A DNA stretch of 64,000 nt from NCBI RefSeq assembly GCF_024648825.1, contig NZ_JANBBE010000003.1:520336-584335 (forward strand), in the 5' to 3' direction. Both the position numbers and the translations under genes were made by a program. This stretch comes from Lentzea californiensis. Lineage in GTDB: Bacteria > Actinomycetota > Actinomycetes > Mycobacteriales > Pseudonocardiaceae. Shown piece by piece: positions 17,701-27,576 of this stretch. The number at the start of each line of letters is the position of its first letter. The first letter of the stretch is position 1. Under the pieces are notes generated by a model, which saw nothing but the letters and a program-made list of their open reading frames with translations, had not been told where the DNA came from and did no database searches.

Positions 17701-20512
17701 CCACCTGGACCGCGGCCCCGAGCTGATCATCGCGATGCTCGGCGTGATCGGCGCAGGCGGCAGCTACGTCCCGCTGGATCCGGCCCAGGGCACCGCCCGG
17801 CTCGCCCAGATGATCGGCACCGCCGGAGTCGGACTCGTCGTCACGGCAGGGGAGTGGCCTCTCGACATCCCGCGGGTGCGCGTGCTCGACGCGAACGTGC
17901 TCGACCTGCCTGAGGCAAAGGGATCCCTGCCCGTCGCCGGCGGGCTGGACAGCGAGCTGTACGTGCTGTTCACGTCCGGTTCGACGGGCGTGCCGAAGGG
18001 CGTCTCGCTGACCCACGAGGGCGTGGCCAGGGTCTGCACCGACCCCGCCGTGCGCGTCGAGCCCGGCGACGTCGTCTCGCACCTCGCCGGCATCGGCTTC
18101 GACACCGGCGCGTTCGAGATCTGGCTGGCGCTGCTCAACGGCGCCACCCTCGTCGTCGGTCCCGCGGACCTCGCCGAACGGATGGACGTCGGCAAGTTCC
18201 TGCGAGAAAACGGCATCACCGCCTCACTGCTCACCACCGGTCTCTTCCACCAGCTGGTCGAGACCTCGCCCGACGTCCTCGACGGCCTGCGCCTGCTCGT
18301 GGTCGGTGGTGACGCCCTGCAGGCCCAGCACGCCCGCACGGCTCGCGAACGCCGTCCGGACCTGCGCATCGTGAACGCCTACGGGCCCACCGAGACCACC
18401 ATGACGTGCACGATCCACACACTCGACGACATCGGCGCGCAGGTGCCCATCGGCAGGCCGTTCGCGGGCATGCGGGCCTACGTCCTCGACCCGTGGCTGC
18501 AGGTCGTGCCGGCGGGCGTGGCGGGCGAGCTGTTCGTCGGCGGCCCCGGCGTGGCCCGTGGTTACGTCGGCCGCGCTGACCTCACGGCGGAGCGGTTCGT
18601 CCCCGACCCCGCGGGATCCGGGGATCGCCTGTACCGCACCGGTGACCGCGCTCGCTGGCGCTCCGGCGGCACGCTCGAGTTCCTCGGCAGGGCCGACGAG
18701 CAGGTCAAGATCCGGGGCTTCCGGGTCGAGCCCGGCGAGGTCGAGGCACTGCTGGGCACTCACGACGACGTGCGGGCCGCGGCTGTCGTGGCCACGTCGT
18801 CCGGAACCGGCAAGCGCCTCGTGGCCTACGTGGTCACCAGCGCCGGCACGGCCGAGCTGCGCACGTTCCTGCGCGAGCGGCTGCCCGACTACCTGGTGCC
18901 CTCGGCGTTCGTCGAACTCGACGCCCTTCCCCTGACGCCCAACGGCAAGCTCGACCGCCGGGCCCTGCCGGAACCGGCGGCGCCGGAGTCGGACGGCGCG
19001 TACGTCGCGCCGCGCACCGACGCGGAACGGGCGCTGGCGGGCATCTGGGCGAAGCTGCTGGGCGCCGACCGAGTCGGCCTGCACGACAACTTCTTCGACC
19101 TGGGCGGTGACTCGATCGCCTGCCTCCAGGTGGTGGCACGGGCGCGTGCCGCGGGCTTCGGCCTCGCGGTCGCCGACCTGTTCACACACCAGACGGTCGC
19201 CGAACTGGCCGCCGTGACCACGACCGCCCCCGTGCTGGTCGAGGAGGGCCCGGTCACCGGACCGGTGCCGCTGACGCCCATCCAGCGGTGGTTCACCAAG
19301 GCCGCCATCGACGACCGGAACCACTGGAACTGGTCGGGGCTCTTCGAGCTCGAGCCGGACGTCGACGCCGCCAGGCTCGCCGCCGCGCTCAACACCGTCG
19401 TGACCCACCACGACGCCCTGCGCACCCGCCTGCACCACGGGCCCGGCGGCTGGCAGCAGCACGTCGTCGAGCCGGGCGAGGCAGCGGCGTTCACGGTGGT
19501 CCGAGGCGACGTCCAGGAACACATGGACGCGCTGCAACGTTCGCTGGACCTCGCGAACGGTCCTCTCGTGGCCGCGGTCCTGTTCGACCGCGGCGAGGAA
19601 CCGTCGTGGCTCGGCCTCGTCGTGCACCACCTGGTGGTCGACGGCGTGTCGTGGAACATCCTGCTGGAAGACCTCGACGCGGCCTACCAGGGCGAACCCC
19701 TCGGGGCGAAGACGACGTCGTTCCGGCGGTGGGCCGAGTCCGTCGTGACCTTCGCGGACAGCACCGAGGTCCGCGACGAGCTGCCGTACTGGCTGGAGCA
19801 GGCGGAGACCGCGTTCACGCTGCCGGTCGACGCCACGGGTGCCAACACCGAGGAGTCCGCCGCCGTCGAGGAGGTCACCGTCGGCGCCGCGGGGCTGCCG
19901 AACGCGAAAGTCCTCGACGTCGTCCTGGCCGCGCTGCTGCAGACGCTGGGGGAGTGGGCCGGCACCGGCACCGTCGTCGTCGACCTCGAACACCACGGCC
20001 GCGAAAGCCTGGCACCGGGCACGGACCTGTCCCGCACGGTCGGCTGGTTCACCTCGGTGCACCCGGTGGTGCTCCGGCACGACGACCTGGGCGACGCCGC
20101 CGGAGTCGTCGCCGCGGCGAGCGAAAGCCTGAAAGCCGTGCCACGGCACGGAGTCGGCTACGGCGCGCTGCGCCACCTGACGGCCGAAGACCCGGAGGTG
20201 CTTCGCCTCCGTGCCGCACCAGACCGTCAGATCAACATCAACTTCACGGGCGGTTTGGACGCCGCCGTGAACGACGACGAGGTCAGGGGCCTCATCGTCG
20301 ACGAACTACCGGGTGACCTGTGCGGCGAGAGCACCAGCCGCGGACTGCGTCCGTACGCGCTGCACCTGGAGATCGAGCGCACCGACGAGGGAGAGCTCCT
20401 CGTCGAATGGCACCACAGCACCAACTTGCACCGCACCGAGACCGTGCGACGGGTCGCATCCCGCTTCCGGGAAGCCGCAGAGGCCCTGATCGCACACCTG
20501 AACCTGAAATAG
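8708..20512 (+). CDS. Nonribosomal peptide synthetase, C-A-T-E-C-A-T-C-A-T-E, three modules, no thioesterase
   Basis: A 3934-residue synthetase; GTG at 8708 follows a strong GGGGAGGGG-like site and the protein begins directly with IEDMYPLAP, a typical C-domain or docking start. Order: C1 (1-430), A1 (445-930), T1 (GGDS near 973), E1 (1020-1440), C2 (about 1475-1900), A2 (1915-2390), T2 (near 2436), C3 (2500-2930), A3 (2950-3400), T3 (near 3464), E3 (3515-3934). C1 has YSGLCDGWS (residues 138-146) instead of HHxxxDG; C2 and C3 have intact HHLYxDGWS. A1 and A2 share the code D-A-W-F-L-G-M-V-Y, which is leucine-like; A3 reads D-T-F-L-V-G-A-M-T, which I cannot assign. Module 2 lacks E, so its residue should stay L. 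The protein stops just after E3, with no TE and without the TPSDF tail seen on the first NRPS. It is probably the last synthetase of the line and is co-transcribed with the downstream tailoring genes. Confidence 0.97.
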   Translation: MIEDMYPLAPVQQGMLFHVLEAQSDKGVYWAQGLYEFDGVLDLDAMRRSWELVVARHAVLRTGFVWEGVPEPLQVVMGDLQVPFQVHDWTTVTDQQAALDELLAHDRAQGFDLTRPPLMRVHVIVDGTSHHRMVWALYSGLCDGWSVPVVLEEVGATYDALCSGTTPELEPVRPYRDFIAWLGKRDRAEAEAFWRDYLAGFDAPTALPVDHSVRDHWAQGRRRAELPEALTTSIMDLARRRRVTPSTVIQAAWVLLLSAYSGDDEVVYGLTVSGRPADLPGVESMVGVFINTLPVRVKVAWERSFADWLGELQANQVAVQRYEFTALSDIKRWSDLPRGSGVFDSIVVFGNYPQALLSEEDEESDGDEDRFGALDSIEQVNYPIAFAVDLEDTLKIEAEFSTGAFDEATVDRLLDQLQAVLAAAVAGPDRPVREVTPAPVTGWGTGPAFDEPYAGLAERFRSAVTEFGDRQAVRDGDSVLTYAELGERVARVASGLRAAGVREETRVGLWFERSADLVVAILAVTRAGGTYVPLDPALPHGRLRDVQTAAGVELVVSRGDYALDGPRVVEFADLVTGPAEWPELVATPERLVYTMFTSGSTGVPKGVEVTEEGVVRVVLDPAVTAVPGDVVAHMAAVSFDASTWEIWTALLSGATLAVASANLAERLDVAKLFADHGVTLSFMTTGLFHQLADTDPGVFAGHRKVLAGGEAMSPLQARKVLDANPSVAIYNMYGPTESTVYASFHDMHTGRLGPSSVPIGTALRGLRFYVLDRWLQPTPVGVPGELYIGGTGLARGYAGRADLAAERFVADPYVPGARMYRTGDLVRWGADGAVDFVGRTDDQVKIRGFRVEPGEVEHVLVGHPDVANAAVIVNDKRLIAYVVSTTEPADLRRFLAERLPEFLVPSAIVPLGELPLNTNGKLDVRALPDPGAPESTSAYEPPSTDAERTLAEVWSQVLGVERVGVHDNFFELGGDSIVSLQIVSRSRAAGLRLEIADLFTHQTVHELAARAGTSEPSSADQGTVSGPVAFTPIQSWFLREDLPQRDHFNWSGMFELAQGTDADAMRAALGTVVAHHDALRLRLNGDTQENAPAETAELLTVLRTDLDGTALDEAVTAAMTTAQTSLSLTDGPLLRAVYVDRGDKPAWFGLTVHHYVVDAVSWNVLLEDLDTAYSAGALEPKTTSYQEWAAALEAFDPQDELPWWREVVQTATAVPTDLDGPNTEDSTESVRIALDADRTSVLLTQAHRAYRTQGHELLLAALLQVLGRWTDTGSAAIDLESHGREAIADGIELSRTVGWFTAIHPVGLHHDDLGDVAGVIKAVKEQLRAVPRRGVGYTVLRERDEQLQNALARPVVFNYLGGVDAAEDDAVGLFARELSEDLCGPAEGDGGLRSHVLGVEVVQAADRSLSVELQYSTNLHERSTIERLAEAYVAALAGIVDHCRSGAHGLTPSDVALASLDQSSLDALVARTPGLTDAYPLSPLQQGMLFHAVESPDSGVYWTQDVRELTGDLDVDAMRAAWQLVLDRHPALRTGFVWSGVREPLQVVVSDVEVPFEVHDWSDVTDPDAAVEQLLAEDRARGCDLATAPLLRVQVASGRGRHWILLAFHHLYADGWSIPLLWDEVTAAYQGESLPPVRPYRDFIAWLAQRDSAEAEEFWREYLAGFDSATPLPVDRAVREHWAQDRRELALPRDVTTALVALARDRRVTLSTVVQAAWAVLLSAYSGEDDVVFGLTVSGRPADLAGVESIVGLFINTLPVRVKVAWQRSFADWLGDLQENQVAVQRHEHTPLADIQRVATGGLFDSMLVFGNYPQGEAPEEGEEDPEELFASTDSVEQMHYPMILAVDLEATLKVEANFSTGAFDTSTVERLLGQLAEVLTAVARRPAAAVREVTPAPVTGWGLGPVLDEPFIGLAERFRLSAARFAGEVAVRDGDRELTYAELGERVARVASGLRAAGVREETRVGLWFERSADLVVAILAVTRAGGTYVPLDPALPHGRLRDVQTAAGVELVVSRGDYALDAPRLGVADLAGLAAEPEDRLVPSLPERLVYTMFTSGSTGVPKGVEVTEEGVVRVVLDPAVAAHPGDVVAHMAAVSFDASTWEIWTALLSGATLAVAPANLAERLDVATFYTTHGVTLSFMTTGLFHQLADTDPGVFSGHRKVLAGGEGMSPVQARKVVDANPSVAIYNMYGPTESTVYASFHDMHTGRLGPATVPIGDALRGLRFSVLDRWLQPTPVGVPGELYIGGIGLARGYAGRADLAAERFVPDPHVPGARMYRTGDLVRWGADGAVDFVGRTDDQVKIRGFRVEPGEVEHVLVGHPDVANAAVVVRELPQGKRLVAYVVGTAEPADLRAFLGERLPEFLVPSAIVPLDELPLNSNGKLDKRALPLPEAPESASHEAPGTDVERALAAVWSEVLGVDRVGVHDNYFQLGGDSIVSLKIVARAREAGLELKIADIFTHQTIQQIAAHTGVATTTAVTAKPLADLEPLRARVPDLVDAYPLSPMQQGMLFHVLEAPADTAVYWAQDVRELRGPLDVAAMREAWRTVVGRHPALRSAFVWEGVEEPLQVVVGGVDVPFEVLDWTSVADPGAALDDLLDADQRRGFDVTTAPLLRVYVADRGDRQWVVFTFHHLYLDGWSIPLVWDEVFAAYRGQSLPPVRPYRDYIAWLQEQPSADDFWREYLDGFTSPTALPVDRTTRVHWEQGRRHRELPESVALALEGLARRERVTISAVVQAAWALLLASHSGDDDVVFGLTVSGRPAELAGVESIVGLFINTLPVRIKVPGDRTPFDQWLRTVQDGQVAAQRFEHSPLVDIQRVAGVPRLFESIVAVQNLPGGFDDGDGDDDTDEFDSPALLEQGRYPLKLVVDVDGQLALLCEYSTGAFDDATVEALLDQLERILTTVAAVPGTSVREIALLDAAQRAEVLGWSSSESREMPAAHLAELFGRQVAAHPDRPALRGGTELTYAQLDRRAAGVAEWLRANGVRAGTRVGLHLDRGPELIIAMLGVIGAGGSYVPLDPAQGTARLAQMIGTAGVGLVVTAGEWPLDIPRVRVLDANVLDLPEAKGSLPVAGGLDSELYVLFTSGSTGVPKGVSLTHEGVARVCTDPAVRVEPGDVVSHLAGIGFDTGAFEIWLALLNGATLVVGPADLAERMDVGKFLRENGITASLLTTGLFHQLVETSPDVLDGLRLLVVGGDALQAQHARTARERRPDLRIVNAYGPTETTMTCTIHTLDDIGAQVPIGRPFAGMRAYVLDPWLQVVPAGVAGELFVGGPGVARGYVGRADLTAERFVPDPAGSGDRLYRTGDRARWRSGGTLEFLGRADEQVKIRGFRVEPGEVEALLGTHDDVRAAAVVATSSGTGKRLVAYVVTSAGTAELRTFLRERLPDYLVPSAFVELDALPLTPNGKLDRRALPEPAAPESDGAYVAPRTDAERALAGIWAKLLGADRVGLHDNFFDLGGDSIACLQVVARARAAGFGLAVADLFTHQTVAELAAVTTTAPVLVEEGPVTGPVPLTPIQRWFTKAAIDDRNHWNWSGLFELEPDVDAARLAAALNTVVTHHDALRTRLHHGPGGWQQHVVEPGEAAAFTVVRGDVQEHMDALQRSLDLANGPLVAAVLFDRGEEPSWLGLVVHHLVVDGVSWNILLEDLDAAYQGEPLGAKTTSFRRWAESVVTFADSTEVRDELPYWLEQAETAFTLPVDATGANTEESAAVEEVTVGAAGLPNAKVLDVVLAALLQTLGEWAGTGTVVVDLEHHGRESLAPGTDLSRTVGWFTSVHPVVLRHDDLGDAAGVVAAASESLKAVPRHGVGYGALRHLTAEDPEVLRLRAAPDRQININFTGGLDAAVNDDEVRGLIVDELPGDLCGESTSRGLRPYALHLEIERTDEGELLVEWHHSTNLHRTETVRRVASRFREAAEALIAHLNLK

Positions 20513-20524
20513 AGGGAGCAGTCC

Positions 20525-21535
20525 GTGTCCACGCCGAAACGGATCTACAACCTGTCGTCAGAAGAGGCCGCCGAGGCCGAGAACCTGACGCTGCGCATTG
20601 CCAAGGAGTACTCGGGCCCGGCGGACGAGCAGTTGTTGCGCGACCTGCCGCTGCTCGCCGCCGAGCTGCCCGTGGGCCAGCGCCGCTTCCTGCGCGACTT
20701 CGCGCTGGAGGACGAGCTGGGCTACGCGGTGGTCCGCGGTCACAACATCGACGACGCGCGCATCGGCCCAACGCCGCAGCACTGGCGGGGCCGGCCCACG
20801 CCGACCCCGGAGTTCGCCGAGGAGGTCCTCCTGCTGCTGCACGGCTCCCTGCTCGGTGAGCCGTTCGGCTGGAAGACCCAGCAGGACGCCCGGCTCGTGC
20901 ACGACATCTTCCCCATCCAGGGGTTCGAGACCGAGCAGATGGGGATCGGCAGCACCGACACGCTCACGCTGCACACCGAGGACGCGTTCCACCCGTGGCG
21001 CGCCGACTACCTGCTGCTGGAGTGCCTGCGCAACCCCGACGAGGTCGCGACGATCGTGTCCGAGCCCGACCTGCGGTCGCTCGACGCCAAGCACCTCCAG
21101 CTGCTGCACGAGCCGAACTTCCTGATCCGGCCCGACGACTCGCACCTGGCCAAGCACAACGAGACCAAGGGCGTCGATGCCGAGTTCTCGGAGATCGCCG
21201 AGATGAAGGCCGACGACAACCGCGTCGCCGTCCTTTATGGATCGCGCGAGCACCCGTACATCCGCATCGACCCGTACTTCATGGAGACCCCCACGGACCC
21301 CGCCGCACGCGAGGCACTGCAGGCGGTCAGCGACCTCCTGGAGGCGTCGTGCCTGGACGTCGCACTGACGCCGGGTGACGTCCTGATCATCAACAACCAC
21401 CGCCTCGCGCACGGCAGGCAGGCGTTCCAGGCCCGTTACGACGGCACGGACCGCTGGCTCAAGCGGGTCAGCATCACGACCGACCTGCGCAAGTCCCACG
21501 AGCGGCGCGCCTCGGCGACCGCCCGCCTCATCTGA
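20525..21535 (+). CDS. VioC-type Fe(II)/2-oxoglutarate-dependent amino acid hydroxylase (first copy)
   Basis: A 336-residue member of the TauD/clavaminate-synthase-like group that includes VioC (arginine 3-hydroxylase of viomycin) and AsnO-type enzymes. HTEDAF supplies the His-x-Glu iron ligands, and NNHRLAHGR followed by the DRWLKR block supplies the distal His and the 2-oxoglutarate-binding Arg. GTG at 20525 has an AGGGAG site and lies 12 bp after the NRPS stop, so translation is probably coupled. The cluster contains a second, clearly different homologue (26297-27325). One presumably makes 3-hydroxyarginine for the VioD-like enzyme. The other may hydroxylate capreomycidine or another residue. 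Which does what cannot be decided from sequence; the more divergent 5' copy is my guess for the second role. Confidence 0.88.
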   Translation: MSTPKRIYNLSSEEAAEAENLTLRIAKEYSGPADEQLLRDLPLLAAELPVGQRRFLRDFALEDELGYAVVRGHNIDDARIGPTPQHWRGRPTPTPEFAEEVLLLLHGSLLGEPFGWKTQQDARLVHDIFPIQGFETEQMGIGSTDTLTLHTEDAFHPWRADYLLLECLRNPDEVATIVSEPDLRSLDAKHLQLLHEPNFLIRPDDSHLAKHNETKGVDAEFSEIAEMKADDNRVAVLYGSREHPYIRIDPYFMETPTDPAAREALQAVSDLLEASCLDVALTPGDVLIINNHRLAHGRQAFQARYDGTDRWLKRVSITTDLRKSHERRASATARLI

Positions 21536-21549
21536 CGGATACGGAAGTC

Positions 21550-23392
21550 ATGCCGAACCCGCTCCACAGCCTCCCGCCCACCGCCAAGGGCATCCTCGCC
21601 GTCCTGCGGGTCCTGCCACGGGTCAGCCGGCCGCGCACGGTGCTCCTGGCGGGCGGCGTGGTGGTGGGCGCGGTCCTGCCCATCGGGATCGCCGTCCTCA
21701 CCGGTCTGCTGATCGGTGCCATCCCCGACGCCGCGCGCGACGGTGCGGACTCGGCCGCCACCGGCCGGGTGGGCACCCTGCTGGTCGCGGTCGCGGTCGC
21801 GATCCTCCTCGAGCGCCTGACGTCCCCGCTGCTGCGGGCGGCGGTGTCCACGCTCGGCCGCGACCTCGACCGGTACCTGCAGGAGATCGTCCTCACCGCG
21901 CTGGGCAAGCCCAGGGGCATCGCTCACCTCGAGGACTCCGACGTGCTCGACGAGGTCCGCATCGTGCGAGGTCTCGGCATGAGCGCGCACCGTCCGGGCC
22001 AGACCGTCGAGGCGCTGCCCGAGGTGCTCACGTCGTGGTTGCGGGCCATCGGCTCGGCGGCCGTGCTCACCTGGTTCCACTGGTGGCTCGGCCTGGCGTG
22101 GCTGGTGATCTGGCCGATCATCGTCTACCGGATGCAGCGCGACTACCTGCGCGTCGGCGAGGAGGGGTTCGGACAGAGCGCCCAGCTCCGCCAGGCCGAG
22201 TACGCCAGGGACCTCGCGCTCGATCCGGGCCCGGCCAAGGAGGTGCGCCTCTGGGGCGCCCTCGACTGGCTCGTCACGCGGTTCGACACGTTGTGGCAGG
22301 CGGGGATCGGCCCGATCCGCAAGGCGCGCCGCCCGCGTCCGGGCATGGTGATCGGCTCCGCGTCCGTGATCCTGGTGATCAACGTGCTGTCCTACGGCCT
22401 GCTGGCCTACGCGGCGGTGCAGGGCGACCTGACGCTCGCCGCCCTGGCCGTGTTCGTGGAGGCACTGGCCAACGCCAACGAGTACGCGGTCGGCGACGAG
22501 CACCTGTACCTGTCCAACGCCGCCGTCACCGTGCCGAAGCTCCTCTCGCTGGAGAAGCGGCTCGCCGACGGCGCGCCACCGCAGACCGGGCTTCCGGTCG
22601 GTGCGGACGTGCCCTCGCGGGAGATCCGCTACGAAGGGGTGTCGTTCCGATATCCCAGCGGCGAACGCGACGTCCTGGCAGGACTGGACCTGGTGATCCC
22701 CGCCGGGCAGTCGCTGGCGATCGTCGGTGACAACGGCGCGGGCAAGACGTCGCTCGTGAAGCTGCTCGCCGGTTTCTACGAACCCACCGGCGGCAAGATC
22801 AGCGTCGACGGCGCGGACCTCGCGAGCCTCGACCCCGGGGAGTGGCGCAGGCGGGTGGCGGTGCTGTTCCAGGACTTCACCCGCTACCACCTGCCGGTGC
22901 GCGACAACATCGGACTCGGTGCCGTCGAGCACGCCGGTGACGAGGACATGCTGCGCCGCGCCGCCGAACGGGCCGGGATCGGCGACCTGATCGAGTCGTT
23001 GCCGAACGGCTGGGACACGGTCCTGTCGCAGACCTACACCGAGGGCGTCGACCTGTCCGGCGGGCAGTGGCAGCGCGTCGCACTCGCCCGCGCGATGTTC
23101 GCCGTCGAGGCGGGCGCCAAGGTCCTCGTGCTCGACGAGCCCGCGGCGGCACTCGACGTGCGGGCGGAAGCCGAGCTGTACGAACGGTTCCTGGACCTCA
23201 CCCAGGGGCTCACCACGATCATCATCTCGCACCGCTTCTCCACCGTGCGGCGCGCGGACCGGATCGTGGTCGTGTCCGACGGCCGTGTCATCGAGGCCGG
23301 CGGCCACGACGAGCTGATCGATCGCGACGGCCGTTACGCCCACCTGTTCCGCCTGCAGGCGGAGCGCTTCCAGCCGACGGGAGGAGGCACCG

Positions 23393-23400
<8 letters not shown>
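21550..23400 (+). CDS. ABC exporter half-transporter (TMD-NBD), first of a pair
   Basis: A 616-residue protein with an N-terminal membrane domain of about six helices (roughly residues 20-330) and a C-terminal nucleotide-binding domain. Walker A is GDNGAGKTS, the signature is LSGGQWQR and Walker B is VLVLDEPAAALD, with the H-loop in ISHRFSTVR. It starts 14 bp after the oxygenase and its stop overlaps the next ABC gene by 8 bp, so the two very likely form a heterodimer. By position it should export the peptide or provide self-resistance in the cytoplasmic membrane. The NBD looks catalytically complete. Confidence 0.92.
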
Positions 23401-25177
<1,777 letters not shown>

Positions 25178-25191
25178 AAGGAGTCGCCCTT

Positions 25192-26310
25192 ATGAAGTTC
25201 GAACCAGCGCCACTCGAGGACTGGATGCGTCTCTACTACTTCGCGGTGGACGACGACATCGGCAGCAGCGGGGTCGAGGACTACTCGCTCGCGGAGCTGC
25301 GCGCGTTGCTCGGCATCGGGAGCGACGAGCTCGACGCCGTCGTGTTCCGCGACAGCACGTCGTTCGGCAGTGAGGAAGTGCGCACCGCGATCGCCGCGCA
25401 ATGGGGGACCGGTGACCCCGACAAGGTCATGGTCACGCACGGCGGCAGCGAGGCGATCTACCTCGTGCTGAGCACATTGCTCGAACCGAGCGACGCCATC
25501 GTCGTCACCGAGCCGACCTATCACACGCACACGTCGATCGCCCGGTCCATGGGGTGCGAGCTGCGCGTGTGGCCGTTGCGCCCGGAGAACGGCTTCCGCC
25601 CGGACCTGGACGACCTGCGCGCGGTCGTCGACGGCGCCAAGGCCGTCGTCGTGAACTTCCCGCACAACCCGACCGGCGCGTCGCTCACCCCGGAGCAGCG
25701 CGACGAGTTCGTCGCCATCTGCGCGGAGGCGGGCGCGTACCTGGTGTGGGACCAGGCCTTCCGCGAGATGGTCATCGAGGGCGAGCCGCTCGTCGACCCG
25801 GTGCACGACTACGACAAGGCCATCTCCATCGGCACGCTGTCGAAGGGCTACGGCCTGCCGGGTCTGCGCGTCGGCTGGGCGATCGGGCCCGAGGACGTCC
25901 TGCGCGGCACCCTCGACCTGCGCGACCGCATGACGTTGCACCTTTCGCCGTTGGTCGAGCTGCTCGCCACCCGCGTCGCCCGCAACGCCGGCCTGCTGGT
26001 CGGCCCGCGCATGGAGCAGGCCCGCCGCAACCTGGGCCTGCTGCGCCAGTGGGCCGCCGACCACCCCGACCTGATCGACCTGCCGGAACCGATGGGCAGC
26101 GCCAGCACTTTCCCGCAGCTGCTCGGCCACACCGACACCACCGGCTTCTGCCACGACCTGGCCAGGGAGCACCGCACGCTCCTCGTCCCCGGGTCGTGCT
26201 TCGGGGACCCGACCCGTGTCCGGCTGGGTTACGGCGGCCCCACCGCCTCGTTCACCCGAGGCCTCGAAACGCTCGCACTCGCAGGGGAGAAGGCCCGTGT
26301 TCAGAATTGA
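25192..26310 (+). CDS. Capreomycidine synthase-like PLP enzyme (VioD/OrfR type)
   Basis: A 372-residue fold-type I PLP enzyme of the aminotransferase class I/II family. The N-terminus (APLEDWMR...YF, then DIGSSGVEDYS) matches what I remember of VioD, which turns 3-hydroxy-L-arginine into the cyclic guanidino amino acid capreomycidine. HGGSEAIY binds the phosphate group, NFPHNPTGA is the Asn/Pro motif, WDQAF carries the cofactor Asp, and GTLSKGYGLPGLRVGW holds the Schiff-base Lys. ATG at 25192 has AAAGGAG upstream. Its 3' end overlaps the second VioC-type gene by 14 bp, matching the hydroxylase-plus-cyclase pairing of viomycin and streptothricin biosynthesis. A PLP enzyme of the enduracididine MppP type is the main alternative. 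Confidence 0.85.
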   Translation: MKFEPAPLEDWMRLYYFAVDDDIGSSGVEDYSLAELRALLGIGSDELDAVVFRDSTSFGSEEVRTAIAAQWGTGDPDKVMVTHGGSEAIYLVLSTLLEPSDAIVVTEPTYHTHTSIARSMGCELRVWPLRPENGFRPDLDDLRAVVDGAKAVVVNFPHNPTGASLTPEQRDEFVAICAEAGAYLVWDQAFREMVIEGEPLVDPVHDYDKAISIGTLSKGYGLPGLRVGWAIGPEDVLRGTLDLRDRMTLHLSPLVELLATRVARNAGLLVGPRMEQARRNLGLLRQWAADHPDLIDLPEPMGSASTFPQLLGHTDTTGFCHDLAREHRTLLVPGSCFGDPTRVRLGYGGPTASFTRGLETLALAGEKARVQN

Positions 26311-27325
26311 CCTGTCCGCATCCGACATCGCCGAGGCCGGCGCACTCGTGGCCTCGCTGGCCGAGCGCTACCGCACCGTCGAGGACCCCGCGTTCGTGCG
26401 CGAGGCCACGATCATCGCCCACGAACTGCCGCGCGCCCTGCGTGCCGGCCTGCTGGAGTTCCGCCTCACCGAGCCCCACCCGTTGTGCGTGATCGGCGGT
26501 TACCCGATCGACGACGAGCGCATCGGGCTCACGCCGGCGCACTGGAAGGACTGCGGCGGCGAGGGCAGGCCGACCCTGGCGGAGGACCTGTTCTTCTACC
26601 TCTGCGCGTCGCTGCTGGGCGACCCGATCGCGTGGTCCACCCAGCAGGACGGCCGGCTGCTGCACGACGTGTTCCCCATCAAGGAACACCAGTACGAGCA
26701 GCTCGGCTCGGGCAGCGAGGAGCTGCTCACGTGGCACATCGAGGACGCGTTCCACCCGATGCGCACGGACTACGTGGGCCTCATGTGCCTGCGCAACCCC
26801 GACGGCGTCAACACCACGTACGGCTCGCTGGAAGGCATCGACCTGCCGGCCGACGTGGTCGAGGTGCTGCGCCAGGAGCGCTTCCCGATCCGCCCGGACC
26901 GCTCGCACCTCGCCGAGAACCGCCAGAACGACGGCGACGAGCAGCTGCGCCGCCTGCGCGACCGCAGCTACGAGTGGATCACCGGCCTGGACGCGAACCC
27001 GGAGCCCATCGCGGTGCTGTTCGGCCCGCAGGAGAACCCGTACCTGCGCCTCGACCCGTACTTCATGGAGGTCCCGGCCTCCGACCCCGAGGCGGCCGCC
27101 GCGCTGGACACGATCGTCAAGGCGATCGACGCGAACATCGCGGGCTACGCCCTGAAGCCCGGCGAGGTCCTGTTCCTCGACAACTACCGCGGCACGCACG
27201 GCCGTGAGCCGTTCACGGCCCGTTTCGACGGCACCGACCGCTGGCTGACCCGTCTGAACATCGCCCGCGACCTCCGCAAGTCGCGTGCCCACCGCCGCAG
27301 TGCCGACGACCGCACCATCTACTAG
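26297..27325 (+). CDS. VioC-type Fe(II)/2-oxoglutarate arginine hydroxylase (second copy)
   Basis: A 342-residue oxygenase starting at GTG 26297 (GGGGAG just upstream, inside the end of the PLP-enzyme gene). The open frame extends further 5', but that part is the antisense or shifted reading of the aminotransferase. Iron ligands are HIED (His-x-Glu) and the His of RGTHGREPF; the DRWLTRLNI Arg should bind 2-oxoglutarate. The order VIAHELPRAL...TPAHWK...ATQQDGR-like block...HLRL mirrors VioC. Coupling to the VioD-like gene makes this the likely producer of 3-hydroxyarginine for capreomycidine. The 20525-21535 paralogue is the alternative. Confidence 0.88.
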   Translation: MFRIDLSASDIAEAGALVASLAERYRTVEDPAFVREATIIAHELPRALRAGLLEFRLTEPHPLCVIGGYPIDDERIGLTPAHWKDCGGEGRPTLAEDLFFYLCASLLGDPIAWSTQQDGRLLHDVFPIKEHQYEQLGSGSEELLTWHIEDAFHPMRTDYVGLMCLRNPDGVNTTYGSLEGIDLPADVVEVLRQERFPIRPDRSHLAENRQNDGDEQLRRLRDRSYEWITGLDANPEPIAVLFGPQENPYLRLDPYFMEVPASDPEAAAALDTIVKAIDANIAGYALKPGEVLFLDNYRGTHGREPFTARFDGTDRWLTRLNIARDLRKSRAHRRSADDRTIY

Positions 27326-27338
27326 TCAGGAAAATCCC

Positions 27339-27569
27339 ATGCGCACGAGCCCTTTCGACGATGAGGACGGCCGCTTCTTCGTGGTCGTCAACGACGAGGG
27401 CCAGCACGCCCTCTGGCCGGCCACGCTGGCCACCGTTCCCGACGGCTGGACCGTCGCCCACGGCGAGGACACCAGGCAGGCCTGCCTCGACTACGTGAAC
27501 CAGCACTGGACGGACATGCGGCCGCGCAGCGTCCGGGACCAGCTGGACCGGCAGGCCGCCGGGAGGTGA
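27339..27569 (+). CDS. MbtH-like NRPS accessory protein
   Basis: A 76-residue protein with the family pattern: FDDEDGRFFVVVNDEGQHAL, then WP, PDGW and, near the end, WTDMRP. MbtH-like proteins bind adenylation domains and are often needed for their solubility or activity. I use ATG 27339, 13 bp after the oxygenase stop; an upstream in-frame start at 27285 would lie inside the oxygenase gene. Glu is replaced by Gly in the usual N-x-E-x-Q-x-S-L-W-P core (NDEGQHALWP), a mild variation. It closes the biosynthetic operon. Confidence 0.93.
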   Translation: MRTSPFDDEDGRFFVVVNDEGQHALWPATLATVPDGWTVAHGEDTRQACLDYVNQHWTDMRPRSVRDQLDRQAAGR

Positions 27570-27576
27570 CGGGACG

